A stretch of DNA of 12,385 nucleotides from JBCCMB01 sp039026555 (GTDB lineage: Bacteria; Pseudomonadota; Alphaproteobacteria; Caulobacterales; Hyphomonadaceae), in the NCBI GenBank assembly GCA_039026555.1, contig JBCCMB010000080.1, positions 1-12,385 of the forward strand. Reading direction: 5' to 3'. The position numbers were made by a program, and so were the translations under genes. Below are positions 1-6,585 of the stretch, piece after piece (the first letter of the stretch is position 1; every line of letters starts with the position of its first letter). Under the pieces are notes generated by a model, which made no database searches, was not told the DNA's origin, and saw nothing but the letters and a program-made list of their open reading frames with translations.

Positions 1-10
1 CCCCTATCAC

Positions 11-1372
11 GTGGCCGATCTGTTCCTTCAAGCCGCACCCGCCACAGATGCGCCGGCCGCGCCCGAGACCGCTCCGATTGATCTGCGCGAGCGCGCGGAG
101 GGCGCGTTGCTAACGGCGCGCGACTGGGTCGTCGACGAAGTATTCCAGATCGACACCGCCATCCAATTTGGTGTCATCGTCGCAGCCTCGTTTGCCGGTG
201 TGTTGCTGACACCGGCGGTGAAAAACTGGCTCCGCTTAGGCGCGCAACGACTGCCGGAAAAGATCGCCGCACAAGTGAACGCCAACGCGCCGCCCCTGGT
301 CCGCCCCGCCTTGTGGGCGATCAGTCTTTGGATTGCGCAGACCGCAATGGCCGGCGCCGGCGAACCCGCCTATTTCGTGCGTATCGCGACGTCGCTGGCC
401 ACCGCCTGGCTGATCATACGGCTGGCGACATCCTTCCTTGCAGAAGGTCTGCGCAAACCCGTCGCCTGGTTCGCCTGGATTATCGCCGCGCTCAACGCAG
501 TCGGCGGCCTCCAGCCGACAATCGACTGGCTCAACGCCAATGGCGTGCCCTTTGGCGGGCGGCTAATTACCCTGCCCTTTATCGTTCAGGCGATCTTGCT
601 GTCAGCGCTCTTTATGTATGCGGCGGCCTGGCTGTCGCGCCAATTGCAGATGCGGATCAACACGCTGCCGCGCGTCGAGCCGTCTTTACGCATCCTCATC
701 TCCAACGCCGTGCGCATCGGCCTCTTCTTCGCCGCAGCCTTGTTGGTGATGACGAGCCTACAAATCCCACTGTCCGGCCTTGCGATTTTAGGCGGCGCCA
801 TCGGCGTGGGTCTCGGCTTCGGCATGCAGCAAATCGTCGCCAATTTTATCTCAGGCGTGATCTTGCTGACCGACCGCTCGATCAAGCCGGATGATGTGAT
901 CGAGGTGGACGACACTTACGGCGTCGTAAAGTCCCTCGGCCTGCGCTACGCCAGCGTCATCACGCGCGACGGCAAGGAACACCTCATCCCGAACGAGCAA
1001 TTGGTCACCAACAAAGTCGTCAATTGGAGCTATTCCAACAATGAGGTTCGGCTCAAACGCCGCATCCGCGTGGAGTATGAAACCGATCTGCGCTTGGCGA
1101 CCCGGCTTGCGACCGAAGGCGCGGCCTCCATCGAACGGGTCCTAAAAGACCCCGCCCCGAAATGCCTCGTCATGGAATTTGGCGATGAAGCTGTTGAGCT
1201 GGAAGTGCGCTTCTGGGTCGATGACCCGCAAAACGGCGTCAACAATGTCGGCTCCGAAGTCATGCTCGCCGTTTGGGATCGGTTCAAAGATCACGGCATC
1301 GACATCCCGCTTCGCCAGGAAGAAATCCTTATTCAACCGGGCTCCACCATCAGCGTGAAGATGGAGAGCTGA
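11..1372 (+). CDS. MscS-family mechanosensitive ion channel
   Basis: This inner-membrane channel opens under membrane tension and releases small solutes during osmotic downshock. About five to six hydrophobic helices lie between residues ~48 and 285. The last is the Gly/Ala-rich pore helix characteristic of MscS, around residues 255-285 (GGAIGVGLGFGMQQIVANF). The beta domain follows at ~288-345, with the family-typical stretches DRSIKPDDVIEV and HLIPNEQLVTNKVVNWS, then the alpha/beta cytoplasmic vestibule domain to the C-terminus. At 453 residues it is longer than E. coli MscS because of extra N-terminal helices. The start is uncertain: GTG at 11 is the first in-window start, but the frame is open to the window edge, so the true start may lie upstream. 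The stop overlaps the convergent hydroxylase gene by 23 bp. Confidence 0.93.
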   Translation: MADLFLQAAPATDAPAAPETAPIDLRERAEGALLTARDWVVDEVFQIDTAIQFGVIVAASFAGVLLTPAVKNWLRLGAQRLPEKIAAQVNANAPPLVRPALWAISLWIAQTAMAGAGEPAYFVRIATSLATAWLIIRLATSFLAEGLRKPVAWFAWIIAALNAVGGLQPTIDWLNANGVPFGGRLITLPFIVQAILLSALFMYAAAWLSRQLQMRINTLPRVEPSLRILISNAVRIGLFFAAALLVMTSLQIPLSGLAILGGAIGVGLGFGMQQIVANFISGVILLTDRSIKPDDVIEVDDTYGVVKSLGLRYASVITRDGKEHLIPNEQLVTNKVVNWSYSNNEVRLKRRIRVEYETDLRLATRLATEGAASIERVLKDPAPKCLVMEFGDEAVELEVRFWVDDPQNGVNNVGSEVMLAVWDRFKDHGIDIPLRQEEILIQPGSTISVKMES

Positions 1373-2243
1373 CCTTCCCATCGAGTTGAGGCGCGCGATC
1401 GTTCGGCGACCAATCGGGACGACCGAACACGCGCATCCAAACTTCGCTGAACGATTGCGCGTTTTTTAAATCCTTGAACAAGCCAGGCCATTCAGAGAAC
1501 CAGACGGCGACCGGGTTGACGCTGCTGAAATCGCGCTTCAGGCCGTAAATCGGGGTTTCTTCTTCCCTCTGATAGGTCCCGAACAGGCGATCCCAAATGA
1601 TGAGAACGCCGCCATAATTCTTATCGAGATATTTGGCGTCGCAGCCATGGTGGACGCGGTGATTTGCGGGCGTGTTGAGTATCCCGTCAATCGGGCCAAG
1701 CTTGCCAATCAGCTCGGTATGGATCCAAGTCTGGTAGGCCAACACGATCAAAATGCTGAAGAAGACGAGCTCCGGCGGAAACCCGATCAACACAAGCGGG
1801 AAGTGAAGCAAGGCGGAGATGAACCCTTCAAACGGCCCAAACCTCACAGCAACCATAATGTTCATATGCCGTGAGGAATGATGCACGGCGTGCTGCGTCC
1901 ATAAAAGACGGATTTCATGGGCGAAGCGATGTTCCCAATAATAGACGAAATCCGCCGCCAGCACGGCGAGCAACACCACCGCCGTCGTGAGCGGGAATTG
2001 CCAGGTCACAAACGTGTCGGCGACCCACACAAAGCCTACGTAGGCGAAAGACAGTAAGAAGGTTTCCACCACCAGATAAGGAATCTGCGTCGTCGCGCTC
2101 GCGACCATGTCCAGAAACGCGCGGCCTTTAAACGGGCGCGTCACCAGCGCCTTTAAGATCTCAATGACCAGAATCGCTCCGCCGATCAAAAAGAAGACGT
2201 CGTCGAAATCGCTGCCGATCTGCTCCAAAAACTCGAAACTCAT
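1350..2243 (-). CDS. Fatty acid hydroxylase / sterol desaturase family di-iron membrane enzyme
   Basis: An integral-membrane di-iron oxygenase that would hydroxylate or desaturate a lipid; the substrate cannot be read from the sequence. The 297-residue protein has the family's histidine clusters: HRFAH at 105-109, HAVHH at 118-122, H175 and HRVHH at 195-199, followed by the usual NYGGVLIIWDRLFGTY block. Hydrophobic helices lie at ~15-35, 52-75, 85-103 and 140-172. I chose the ATG at 2243 because GGAAGGA sits 7 nt upstream and the start forms an ATGA overlap with the TetR stop. A GTG at 2282 would add 13 residues but lies inside the TetR gene. It is cotranscribed with the TetR gene and so probably under its control. 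The 3' end overlaps the convergent MscS gene by 23 bp. Confidence 0.9.
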   Translation of the reverse strand: MSFEFLEQIGSDFDDVFFLIGGAILVIEILKALVTRPFKGRAFLDMVASATTQIPYLVVETFLLSFAYVGFVWVADTFVTWQFPLTTAVVLLAVLAADFVYYWEHRFAHEIRLLWTQHAVHHSSRHMNIMVAVRFGPFEGFISALLHFPLVLIGFPPELVFFSILIVLAYQTWIHTELIGKLGPIDGILNTPANHRVHHGCDAKYLDKNYGGVLIIWDRLFGTYQREEETPIYGLKRDFSSVNPVAVWFSEWPGLFKDLKNAQSFSEVWMRVFGRPDWSPNDRAPQLDGKVSSPSSR

Positions 2244-2800
2244 GCGCTTGTCCTTCCAAGTCCGGAGGTCAGCGTTCGCCACGCCAGATCGGCGGCTTGG
2301 CTAGGCGTCGCCTCGCCCGCTTTTACGCTTTCCCATCCCGCATAGAGCAAGTGATCATAGGCTTGGACGACCCAGGATGTCGGCACTGCGGGGTCCAGAA
2401 GCCCTTCCGACTTCGCAGCCTCAATCATCTCTTCGGTTTCGCGGCGTTGCCGATCAAACGCGTCTTTAAGCTCGGCGTCATCCTCCAGCGGCTCCAGCGC
2501 AAGAAACCCATGCCGATCGCCAAGCGGGATTAGCACGTCCAGAGACACGCGCATCGCCTCGCCATAGGAGCCAATGCCGGCGCAGGCCTTATCAACGGCG
2601 TCATCCATTTCTTGAATGGCGAGGTGAGCCAGGGCGCGCACCAATTCGTCGCGACTTGAAAAATATCGATGCAGGGTTGCGCGCCCCACCCCGGCCAAAT
2701 CGGCCACTTCGGAGAGCGCTGCGCTGGGATCGCGACTGAAGACCGCAAAGGCGGCCTCCACGATCGCGTCTTTAGAATTTGGGCGTATTGAGTCTGCCAT
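2240..2800 (-). CDS. TetR-family transcriptional regulator
   Basis: A one-component repressor of 186 residues from ATG 2800. The N-terminal helix-turn-helix spans ~residues 28-47, with LSEVADLAGVGRATLHRYF followed by SSRDELVRAL, the classic TetR DNA-binding pattern. The C-terminal ligand domain is divergent, as is normal, so no effector is predicted. The frame runs upstream to an ATG at 2818 and a TTG at 2836, but both lie inside the apparent promoter/operator: the TTG is part of the -35 hexamer. I therefore prefer ATG 2800. It heads a two-gene unit with the hydroxylase gene, coupled by ATGA at 2243-2240, and is probably the local regulator of that lipid-modifying enzyme and of itself. Confidence 0.9.
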   Translation of the reverse strand: MADSIRPNSKDAIVEAAFAVFSRDPSAALSEVADLAGVGRATLHRYFSSRDELVRALAHLAIQEMDDAVDKACAGIGSYGEAMRVSLDVLIPLGDRHGFLALEPLEDDAELKDAFDRQRRETEEMIEAAKSEGLLDPAVPTSWVVQAYDHLLYAGWESVKAGEATPSQAADLAWRTLTSGLGRTSA

Positions 2801-2818
2801 GAGACATTTATGTCTCAT
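2799..2818. promoter_or_regulatory. Perfect palindromic operator, probable TetR binding site
   Basis: Two perfect 9-bp arms, ATGAGACAT and ATGTCTCAT, are separated by TT. Size and symmetry fit a TetR-dimer operator. It overlaps the -10 region and the chosen start codon of the TetR gene, so binding would block transcription initiation: simple autorepression. A second, shorter perfect palindrome (AGAGCGCTCT, 2836-2845) touches the -35 box and could be an additional site or chance. The regulator-operator pairing is inferred from proximity. Confidence 0.75.
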
Positions 2819-2836
2819 TTGATTAACTTGTGTCAA
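2807..2836 (-). promoter_or_regulatory. Probable sigma70-like promoter for the TetR-hydroxylase unit
   Basis: On the minus strand a consensus -35 TTGACA (2836-2831) is followed after 18 nt by CATAAA (2812-2807), a 4/6 match to the -10 consensus, lying inside the palindromic operator. The expected transcription start, 6-7 nt downstream, falls on or next to the A of ATG 2800, and no Shine-Dalgarno sequence precedes that ATG. This predicts a leaderless transcript. The -10 is not perfect, so the exact start is inferred. Confidence 0.6.
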
Positions 2837-2901
2837 GAGCGCTCTGCTGGGCGCTAAATCATCCTCTAGATGGGATGTCCACCGCCCTCGCCGGCCGACA
2901 T

Positions 2902-4896
2902 TTAAAGCAGCTCCATATCGGTTTGGACCTCCACCAAAGCCGGCCCGTGATGCGCGATGGCTTCAATCAGCGCATCATCCAGTCCTTCGGCCTTGGTCAC
3001 CAGCTTGCCCATGCCGCCGCAGGAGCGCGCAAATCCGGCGAAGGACGGGTTCACCAAATCTGTCTGCCAGACTTCAAACTCGCCAGCGCGCTGTTCTTTG
3101 GTGATTTTGCCGAGCTGGGAATTGTTCATCAGCACATGACAGATATTCATGTTGTATTTGACGGCTGTGGTGAACTCCATCGCGTATTGGCCAAACCCGC
3201 CATCGCCGGACACGGAGATCACCTTGCGGCCCTTATAGGCGTCTGTGTCCTGCGTCGCGGCCCAGGCGCCCATGGCGGCGGGAAACGCAAATCCAATGGA
3301 GCCGAGATAGCCGGACATCAAAACGCGCTGCCGGCCGGTGGGTTCGAAATAGCGCCCGAAAGAATAGGTGTTGTTGCCCACATCGACGGGAATGATTGCG
3401 TCTCCCGGCGCATGGCGGGTCAGCGCTGCAAAGAGAGCCGCCGCCGATAAACCCTGGCCGCGATCCTCGCCGATCCGCCTTGTCTTCTCATCTCGCCAAA
3501 TCGCCCAGCGGTCGGCGATTTCTTGGCGCTGGTCAATCGCTTCCGTCCCCGTGGCCGACAAGGCGGCGGCCAATGCGTGCGCGGTGACGCCCACATCGCC
3601 GAGCACGGGCGCCGTCACCGGATGACGTTTAGCGATATGCATCGGATCCGTGTCCACCTGAACGATCTTCGCGCCTGCATAAATGCCGGTATGATCGGAG
3701 AAAGACGCGCCAAATACGATCAACAGATCCGCTTCATTCATGAACCAAGAGGCGATCGGCGTGCCGGAACGCCCCATCACGCCGACGGCTAGCGGATGCG
3801 TATCGGCGATTTGACCTTTGGCCTTGAACGTTGTTGAGACAGGCGCGTTCAGCATGGCGGCCAGGGTGATCACCGCCTCCATCCCCTCCAGCGCGCCATA
3901 TCCGACAATGATCATTGGACGCTTGGCGGCGGCGATCAGGTCTCGCGCAGCGTGCAAAGCGTCCGGATCCGGCGCGACTTTCGGGCTCGCGAGCCGGCCT
4001 TCCGGTCCGCCGACCTTCGCGCCCTCAGCGGCGGGGAGCGGCTGCACATTGTCCGGGAAAACCAGATGCGACACGTCCTTTTGCACCAGGGCCGTTTTCA
4101 CCGCTTGCGATGTCAACTCGGCATGGTCGGACGAGGGATGCACGGTTTGTGAAAACGCAGCGACGGAATCAAACGCCGCTTCCAGATCAATGTCCTGAAA
4201 GGCGTGTACGCCGATGACTTGTTCCTGCACCTGTCCGGTCAGCGCCAGAGCCGGCGCGCGGTCCACTTTTGCGTCCCAAAGCCCCGTCATCAAATTCGTG
4301 GCCCCGGGTCCTGCGATGGTCAACGCGGCGGCGGGTTTTCCGGTCAGCTTGCCATATCCGGATACGGCGAACGCCGCGGCGCCTTCATGCCGGATACCGT
4401 AATAGTTCAGCTTGCCCTTCTCGGCCTGAACGCGCAGCGCGTCGGCGAGCCCCAGATTGGAATGGCCGACCATGCCGAACACGGCCGATACGCCCCAATT
4501 GGTCATCGTCTCAGCCATCACGTCGGAAACGGTGCGCACGCGTGAGGTTTCTTTTTCCAGGCCCACATAAAGGCCGTCGTCGCGCGCTTCGATTGGAAAG
4601 GTTTCCTGGCCCGCATCTTCATGCCCGCCCGGCGGTTTGCCGGTGAGAGGATCGAAATCCCAGCCATGCCAGGGACAGCGCAGCCAGCATTTCCCATCCA
4701 CGCCTTTTTCAATCGACCCTTCGCCTAGAGGTCCTTTTTGGTGCGGACAATGATTGTCCATCGCGGCGTATTGGCCGTCGAAATGAACAATGGCGAGTGA
4801 ACGCGTTCCGGCGGTGGAGGACTTCACGCGCCCGTCCGCCAGCTCATCGGGTTCGGCGACTTTGAACCAACGAAGATCTTGATTTGCTTCAGTCAT
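2902..4896 (-). CDS. Rieske [2Fe-2S] domain fused to a thiamine-diphosphate (PoxB/AHAS-like) enzyme
   Basis: A two-part cytoplasmic protein of 664 residues with no signal peptide or membrane helix. Residues ~8-114 form a Rieske domain with cluster ligands C50-P-H52 and C74-P-W-H77. Residues ~121-664 are a complete ThDP enzyme. The PYR domain has the catalytic glutamate E171 in GIRHEGAAAF; the central domain is at ~312-445; the PP domain has the ThDP/Mg motif GDG (564-566), 24 residues, then NN (591-592). The closest family resemblance is pyruvate oxidase PoxB, acetolactate synthase and related 2-oxo-acid decarboxylases, for example the GxFQ-like AFQDIDLEA region. The substrate is unknown. The fused iron-sulfur cluster suggests it could accept electrons from the ThDP intermediate, but that is inference. 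GGGGAG 6 nt upstream supports ATG 4896. It is divergent from the membrane Rieske operon starting at 5062/5148. Confidence 0.9.
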   Translation of the reverse strand: MTEANQDLRWFKVAEPDELADGRVKSSTAGTRSLAIVHFDGQYAAMDNHCPHQKGPLGEGSIEKGVDGKCWLRCPWHGWDFDPLTGKPPGGHEDAGQETFPIEARDDGLYVGLEKETSRVRTVSDVMAETMTNWGVSAVFGMVGHSNLGLADALRVQAEKGKLNYYGIRHEGAAAFAVSGYGKLTGKPAAALTIAGPGATNLMTGLWDAKVDRAPALALTGQVQEQVIGVHAFQDIDLEAAFDSVAAFSQTVHPSSDHAELTSQAVKTALVQKDVSHLVFPDNVQPLPAAEGAKVGGPEGRLASPKVAPDPDALHAARDLIAAAKRPMIIVGYGALEGMEAVITLAAMLNAPVSTTFKAKGQIADTHPLAVGVMGRSGTPIASWFMNEADLLIVFGASFSDHTGIYAGAKIVQVDTDPMHIAKRHPVTAPVLGDVGVTAHALAAALSATGTEAIDQRQEIADRWAIWRDEKTRRIGEDRGQGLSAAALFAALTRHAPGDAIIPVDVGNNTYSFGRYFEPTGRQRVLMSGYLGSIGFAFPAAMGAWAATQDTDAYKGRKVISVSGDGGFGQYAMEFTTAVKYNMNICHVLMNNSQLGKITKEQRAGEFEVWQTDLVNPSFAGFARSCGGMGKLVTKAEGLDDALIEAIAHHGPALVEVQTDMELL

Positions 4897-5061
4897 TTGG
4901 ATCTCCCCGATCTCTTTATCGCCCTCATCAGATTTGCGATCCTCATATCAAGAGGGTGGCGCAAAGCGTCATCAAAGGCGATCATAAACTTGTGACAGGG
5001 CGTGATTGGCTTTGGACGGGGCCAATCCTTTAGACGATTTGGCGCAATCGAAGAGGTCGTT
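4897..5061. promoter_or_regulatory. Divergent intergenic region between the Rieske-ThDP gene and the membrane redox operon
   Basis: This is the longest stretch without a convincing gene and should hold promoters for both directions. On the plus strand TTGGCT (5006-5011), 17 nt, TTTAGA (5029-5034) is a weak promoter candidate; TTGGCG (5039-5044), 16 nt, TATGAA (5061-5066) is another. An imperfect palindrome pairs TTTGCG (4933-4938) with CGCAAA (4960-4965), with an inner CCTC/GAGG pair, and may be an operator. No promoter stands out with strong hexamers on either strand. Confidence 0.4.
5004..5027. repeat. Inverted repeat upstream of the redox operon
   Basis: Perfect 7-bp arms GATTGGC (5004-5010) and GCCAATC (5021-5027) flank a 10-nt spacer. 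The repeat overlaps the -35 side of a candidate plus-strand promoter, so it could be a dimeric regulator site shared by the divergent genes. It is not followed by a T-run on either strand and so does not look like a terminator. Confidence 0.5.
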
Positions 5062-5148
5062 ATGAACCGAGTTTCCGTCGCCAGATGTGGGTCGCTGGAG
5101 GACCTCAAGCCCATACGCGCCCGCGTCGCCTATGCGGGAGTGCTCTGA
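5062..5148 (+). CDS. Possible 28-aa leader/small ORF coupled to the redox operon
   Basis: ATG 5062 is preceded by AAGAGG at 5 nt spacing and opens a 28-codon frame (starts MNRVSVARCG, ends ARVAYAGVL). It stops at TGA 5146-5148, overlapping the next start by one base (TGATG). The good ribosome site and precise coupling suggest it may be translated, as a leader peptide or small protein. It has no membrane helix and I recognise no family. Against it: it is short, and an alternative -10 box (TATGAA) would cover its start codon. Confidence 0.35.
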   Translation: MNRVSVARCGSLEDLKPIRARVAYAGVL

Positions 5149-5375
5149 TGATGACGCTCGCCCTTGCAGAAATGCTCACCACCATATTGGGCGTCCATTT
5201 CGGGCTCGGCGCCTTGTTTGCGCTGGTCTTCGTCATCTGGGGGGCGCCGCGCATCGATGAGGCGGCCAAGGGCATGCCCGTGCAAGCGCGTATGATTATC
5301 TTCCCGGCCGCCATGATTTTGTGGCCGCTCATGCTCGTTAAAACGCTCACCAAATCGGGACCGCCCCTCTCATGA
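5148..5375 (+). CDS. Small two-helix membrane protein of the redox operon
   Basis: A 75-residue hydrophobic protein with two predicted membrane helices, at ~10-32 (ending ALFALVFVIW) and ~47-66 (MIIFPAAMILWPLML), joined by a short polar loop with GAPRIDEAAKG. I recognise no named family. ATG 5148 is preferred because GGGAG lies 7 nt upstream and the preceding ORF ends at TGATG; ATG 5151 is the alternative. Longer frames reaching back to 5085 have no supporting ribosome site. Its stop overlaps the next start (ATGA, 5372-5375). Position at the head of a coupled operon with a haem/Rieske membrane protein suggests an accessory or assembly subunit (inference). Confidence 0.72.
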   Translation: MMTLALAEMLTTILGVHFGLGALFALVFVIWGAPRIDEAAKGMPVQARMIIFPAAMILWPLMLVKTLTKSGPPLS

Positions 5376-5521
5376 AACGCGCGCACCGACGTCTTCACCT
5401 GACCTTGTGGCTAATTTTCGCGCCCTTTATGGCGGTTGTGATCTGGGCGGCGTTGGCGGAACGCCCGGCTGACCCCGTCAATGAGGATTTACCGGCGACG
5501 CTGTTCCAGGAGGACGAATAA
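5372..5521 (+). CDS. 49-aa single-helix membrane protein
   Basis: A short frame between two larger coupled genes, below common ORF length cut-offs. It begins with a basic stretch (MKRAHRRLHL), has one hydrophobic helix at ~10-30 (LWLIFAPFMAVVIWAALA) and ends in an acidic tail (LPATLFQEDE). The positive-inside rule puts the N-terminus in the cytoplasm and the tail outside. The start overlaps the upstream stop as ATGA; its TAA stop overlaps the next ATG as TAATG (5519-5523). The start has only a weak purine stretch, so translation probably depends on coupling. I know no named family. The likely role is a small subunit or assembly factor of the adjacent membrane redox protein. Confidence 0.68.
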   Translation: MKRAHRRLHLTLWLIFAPFMAVVIWAALAERPADPVNEDLPATLFQEDE

Positions 5522-6585
5522 TGTCTCACGGATATAACGCGGTCGGCTGGACGCCCTTTAAGAAGCGCTTTGACCTTTGGCTGCTGTTTGGGATCGCCGT
5601 CTACCTCGTCGTATTTGTCGTCGTCTCCAGCGCCAGCCAGCCCGCCGGCGAGAGCTTCGCGCCGATCCAGCTCTTGATCCGCGCGACCGGCACGCTCGCC
5701 TTTCTACTGCTGACTTTCATCCTCTGCATCGGTCCGCTCGCGCGCATGACCGACCGAATGAAGCCCTTCTTGTTCAACCGCCGACATTTGGGCGTTTCGA
5801 CCTTCCTGATCGCGTTGGTTCACGGCGGATTGGTGCTGCTTTGGTATCATGGATTTTCTGATCTCAATGTGTTCGTCTCGCTATTCGCGTCCAATCCGCG
5901 ATATGCCAGTATCGCGGGCTTTCCCTTTGAAAGCTTGGGCTTTTTGGCGCTTCTGATCCTATTCCTAATGGCGGCGACCAGCCATGATTTTTGGAACGCC
6001 AATTTAGGGCCGGGCCTTTGGAAGCTGATCCATATGAAGGTCTATGCCGGCTATGCGCTGCTTGTCGCGCATGTGGCTTTAGGCGCCATACAATTTGAAA
6101 AGAGCCCGGTTTATGTCGCCCTAATCGCCAGCGGCGCGGCGCTCGTGACGATCTTACACCTCATCTCCGCCCTGGGCTTTTCCAGCGCCGCTAGACCCAC
6201 ACGTGCTCCGGATGGCTGGCTCAACGCCGGCGCGGTCGCCGACATTCCCAATAATCGCGCCGTCACGCTGTCTCCCTCCGCAGGAGAACGCATCGCGGTT
6301 TATCGTTATGGCGCGAAAGTCTCAGCAATCTCCAATGTGTGCCGGCATCAGGGCGGCCCTTTGGGGGAAGGCAAAATCATCGACGGATGCGTCACCTGCC
6401 CCTGGCATGGCTTTCAATACGATCCGGAGACCGGCCGTTCGCCGCCGCCTTTCACGGAAATGATCTCCACCTATCAGACACGCATTGTGGATGATCTGGT
6501 CTATGTAGATCCCAACCCTAATCCTCCCGGGACTCCGACTGCGCCGTCCATCGCCGCTTCAACGCCAGAGGAGAGCGCCTCATGA
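5521..6585 (+). CDS. Ferric-reductase-like (haem) transmembrane protein with C-terminal Rieske domain
   Basis: A 354-residue membrane electron carrier. Helices lie at ~18-37, 52-72, 90-110, 137-155, 170-191 and 196-218. Histidines H101 and the pair H171/H184 (13 apart, in LIHMKVYAGY and LVAHVALG) match the haem-ligand pattern of the ferric reductase/MsrQ (YedZ) superfamily. The soluble C-terminal domain (~232-330) is Rieske type with ligands C274-R-H276 and C293-P-W-H296, closely resembling the Rieske domain of the divergent ThDP fusion (shared PLGEG and CPWHG). There is no flavin/NAD domain as in classical ferric reductases, so electrons must come from or go to a partner. AGGAGG 7 nt upstream gives a strong start at 5521, and the stop overlaps the next gene (ATGA). 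The electron donor and acceptor are unknown. Confidence 0.88.
   Translation: MSHGYNAVGWTPFKKRFDLWLLFGIAVYLVVFVVVSSASQPAGESFAPIQLLIRATGTLAFLLLTFILCIGPLARMTDRMKPFLFNRRHLGVSTFLIALVHGGLVLLWYHGFSDLNVFVSLFASNPRYASIAGFPFESLGFLALLILFLMAATSHDFWNANLGPGLWKLIHMKVYAGYALLVAHVALGAIQFEKSPVYVALIASGAALVTILHLISALGFSSAARPTRAPDGWLNAGAVADIPNNRAVTLSPSAGERIAVYRYGAKVSAISNVCRHQGGPLGEGKIIDGCVTCPWHGFQYDPETGRSPPPFTEMISTYQTRIVDDLVYVDPNPNPPGTPTAPSIAASTPEESAS

Noticed and set aside
2801..2836. TTG 2836 or ATG 2818 as the TetR start
   Set aside because: The TTG is the first half of the apparent -35 TTGACA and the ATG lies in the operator; neither is compatible with the promoter placed there.
2860..2877. CATCC/GGATG hairpin downstream of the Rieske-ThDP gene as a terminator
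   Set aside because: Only 5-bp arms and no T-run on the minus strand.
2830..3450. Plus-strand 206-aa frame opposite the Rieske-ThDP 3' end
   Set aside because: Shadow of the PP domain coding region; no recognisable domain.
5061..5066. TATGAA as the -10 box of the redox operon
   Set aside because: Its -35 partner is only TTGGCG with a 16-nt spacer, and it would destroy the well-placed 28-codon ORF start; left undecided and not called.
4893..5114. Minus-strand 73-aa frame (or 30 aa from ATG 4985) ending in an ATGA overlap with the Rieske-ThDP start
   Set aside because: No ribosome site at its starts, unremarkable composition, and it crosses the divergent control region. The ATGA could be chance; kept only as a weak possibility.
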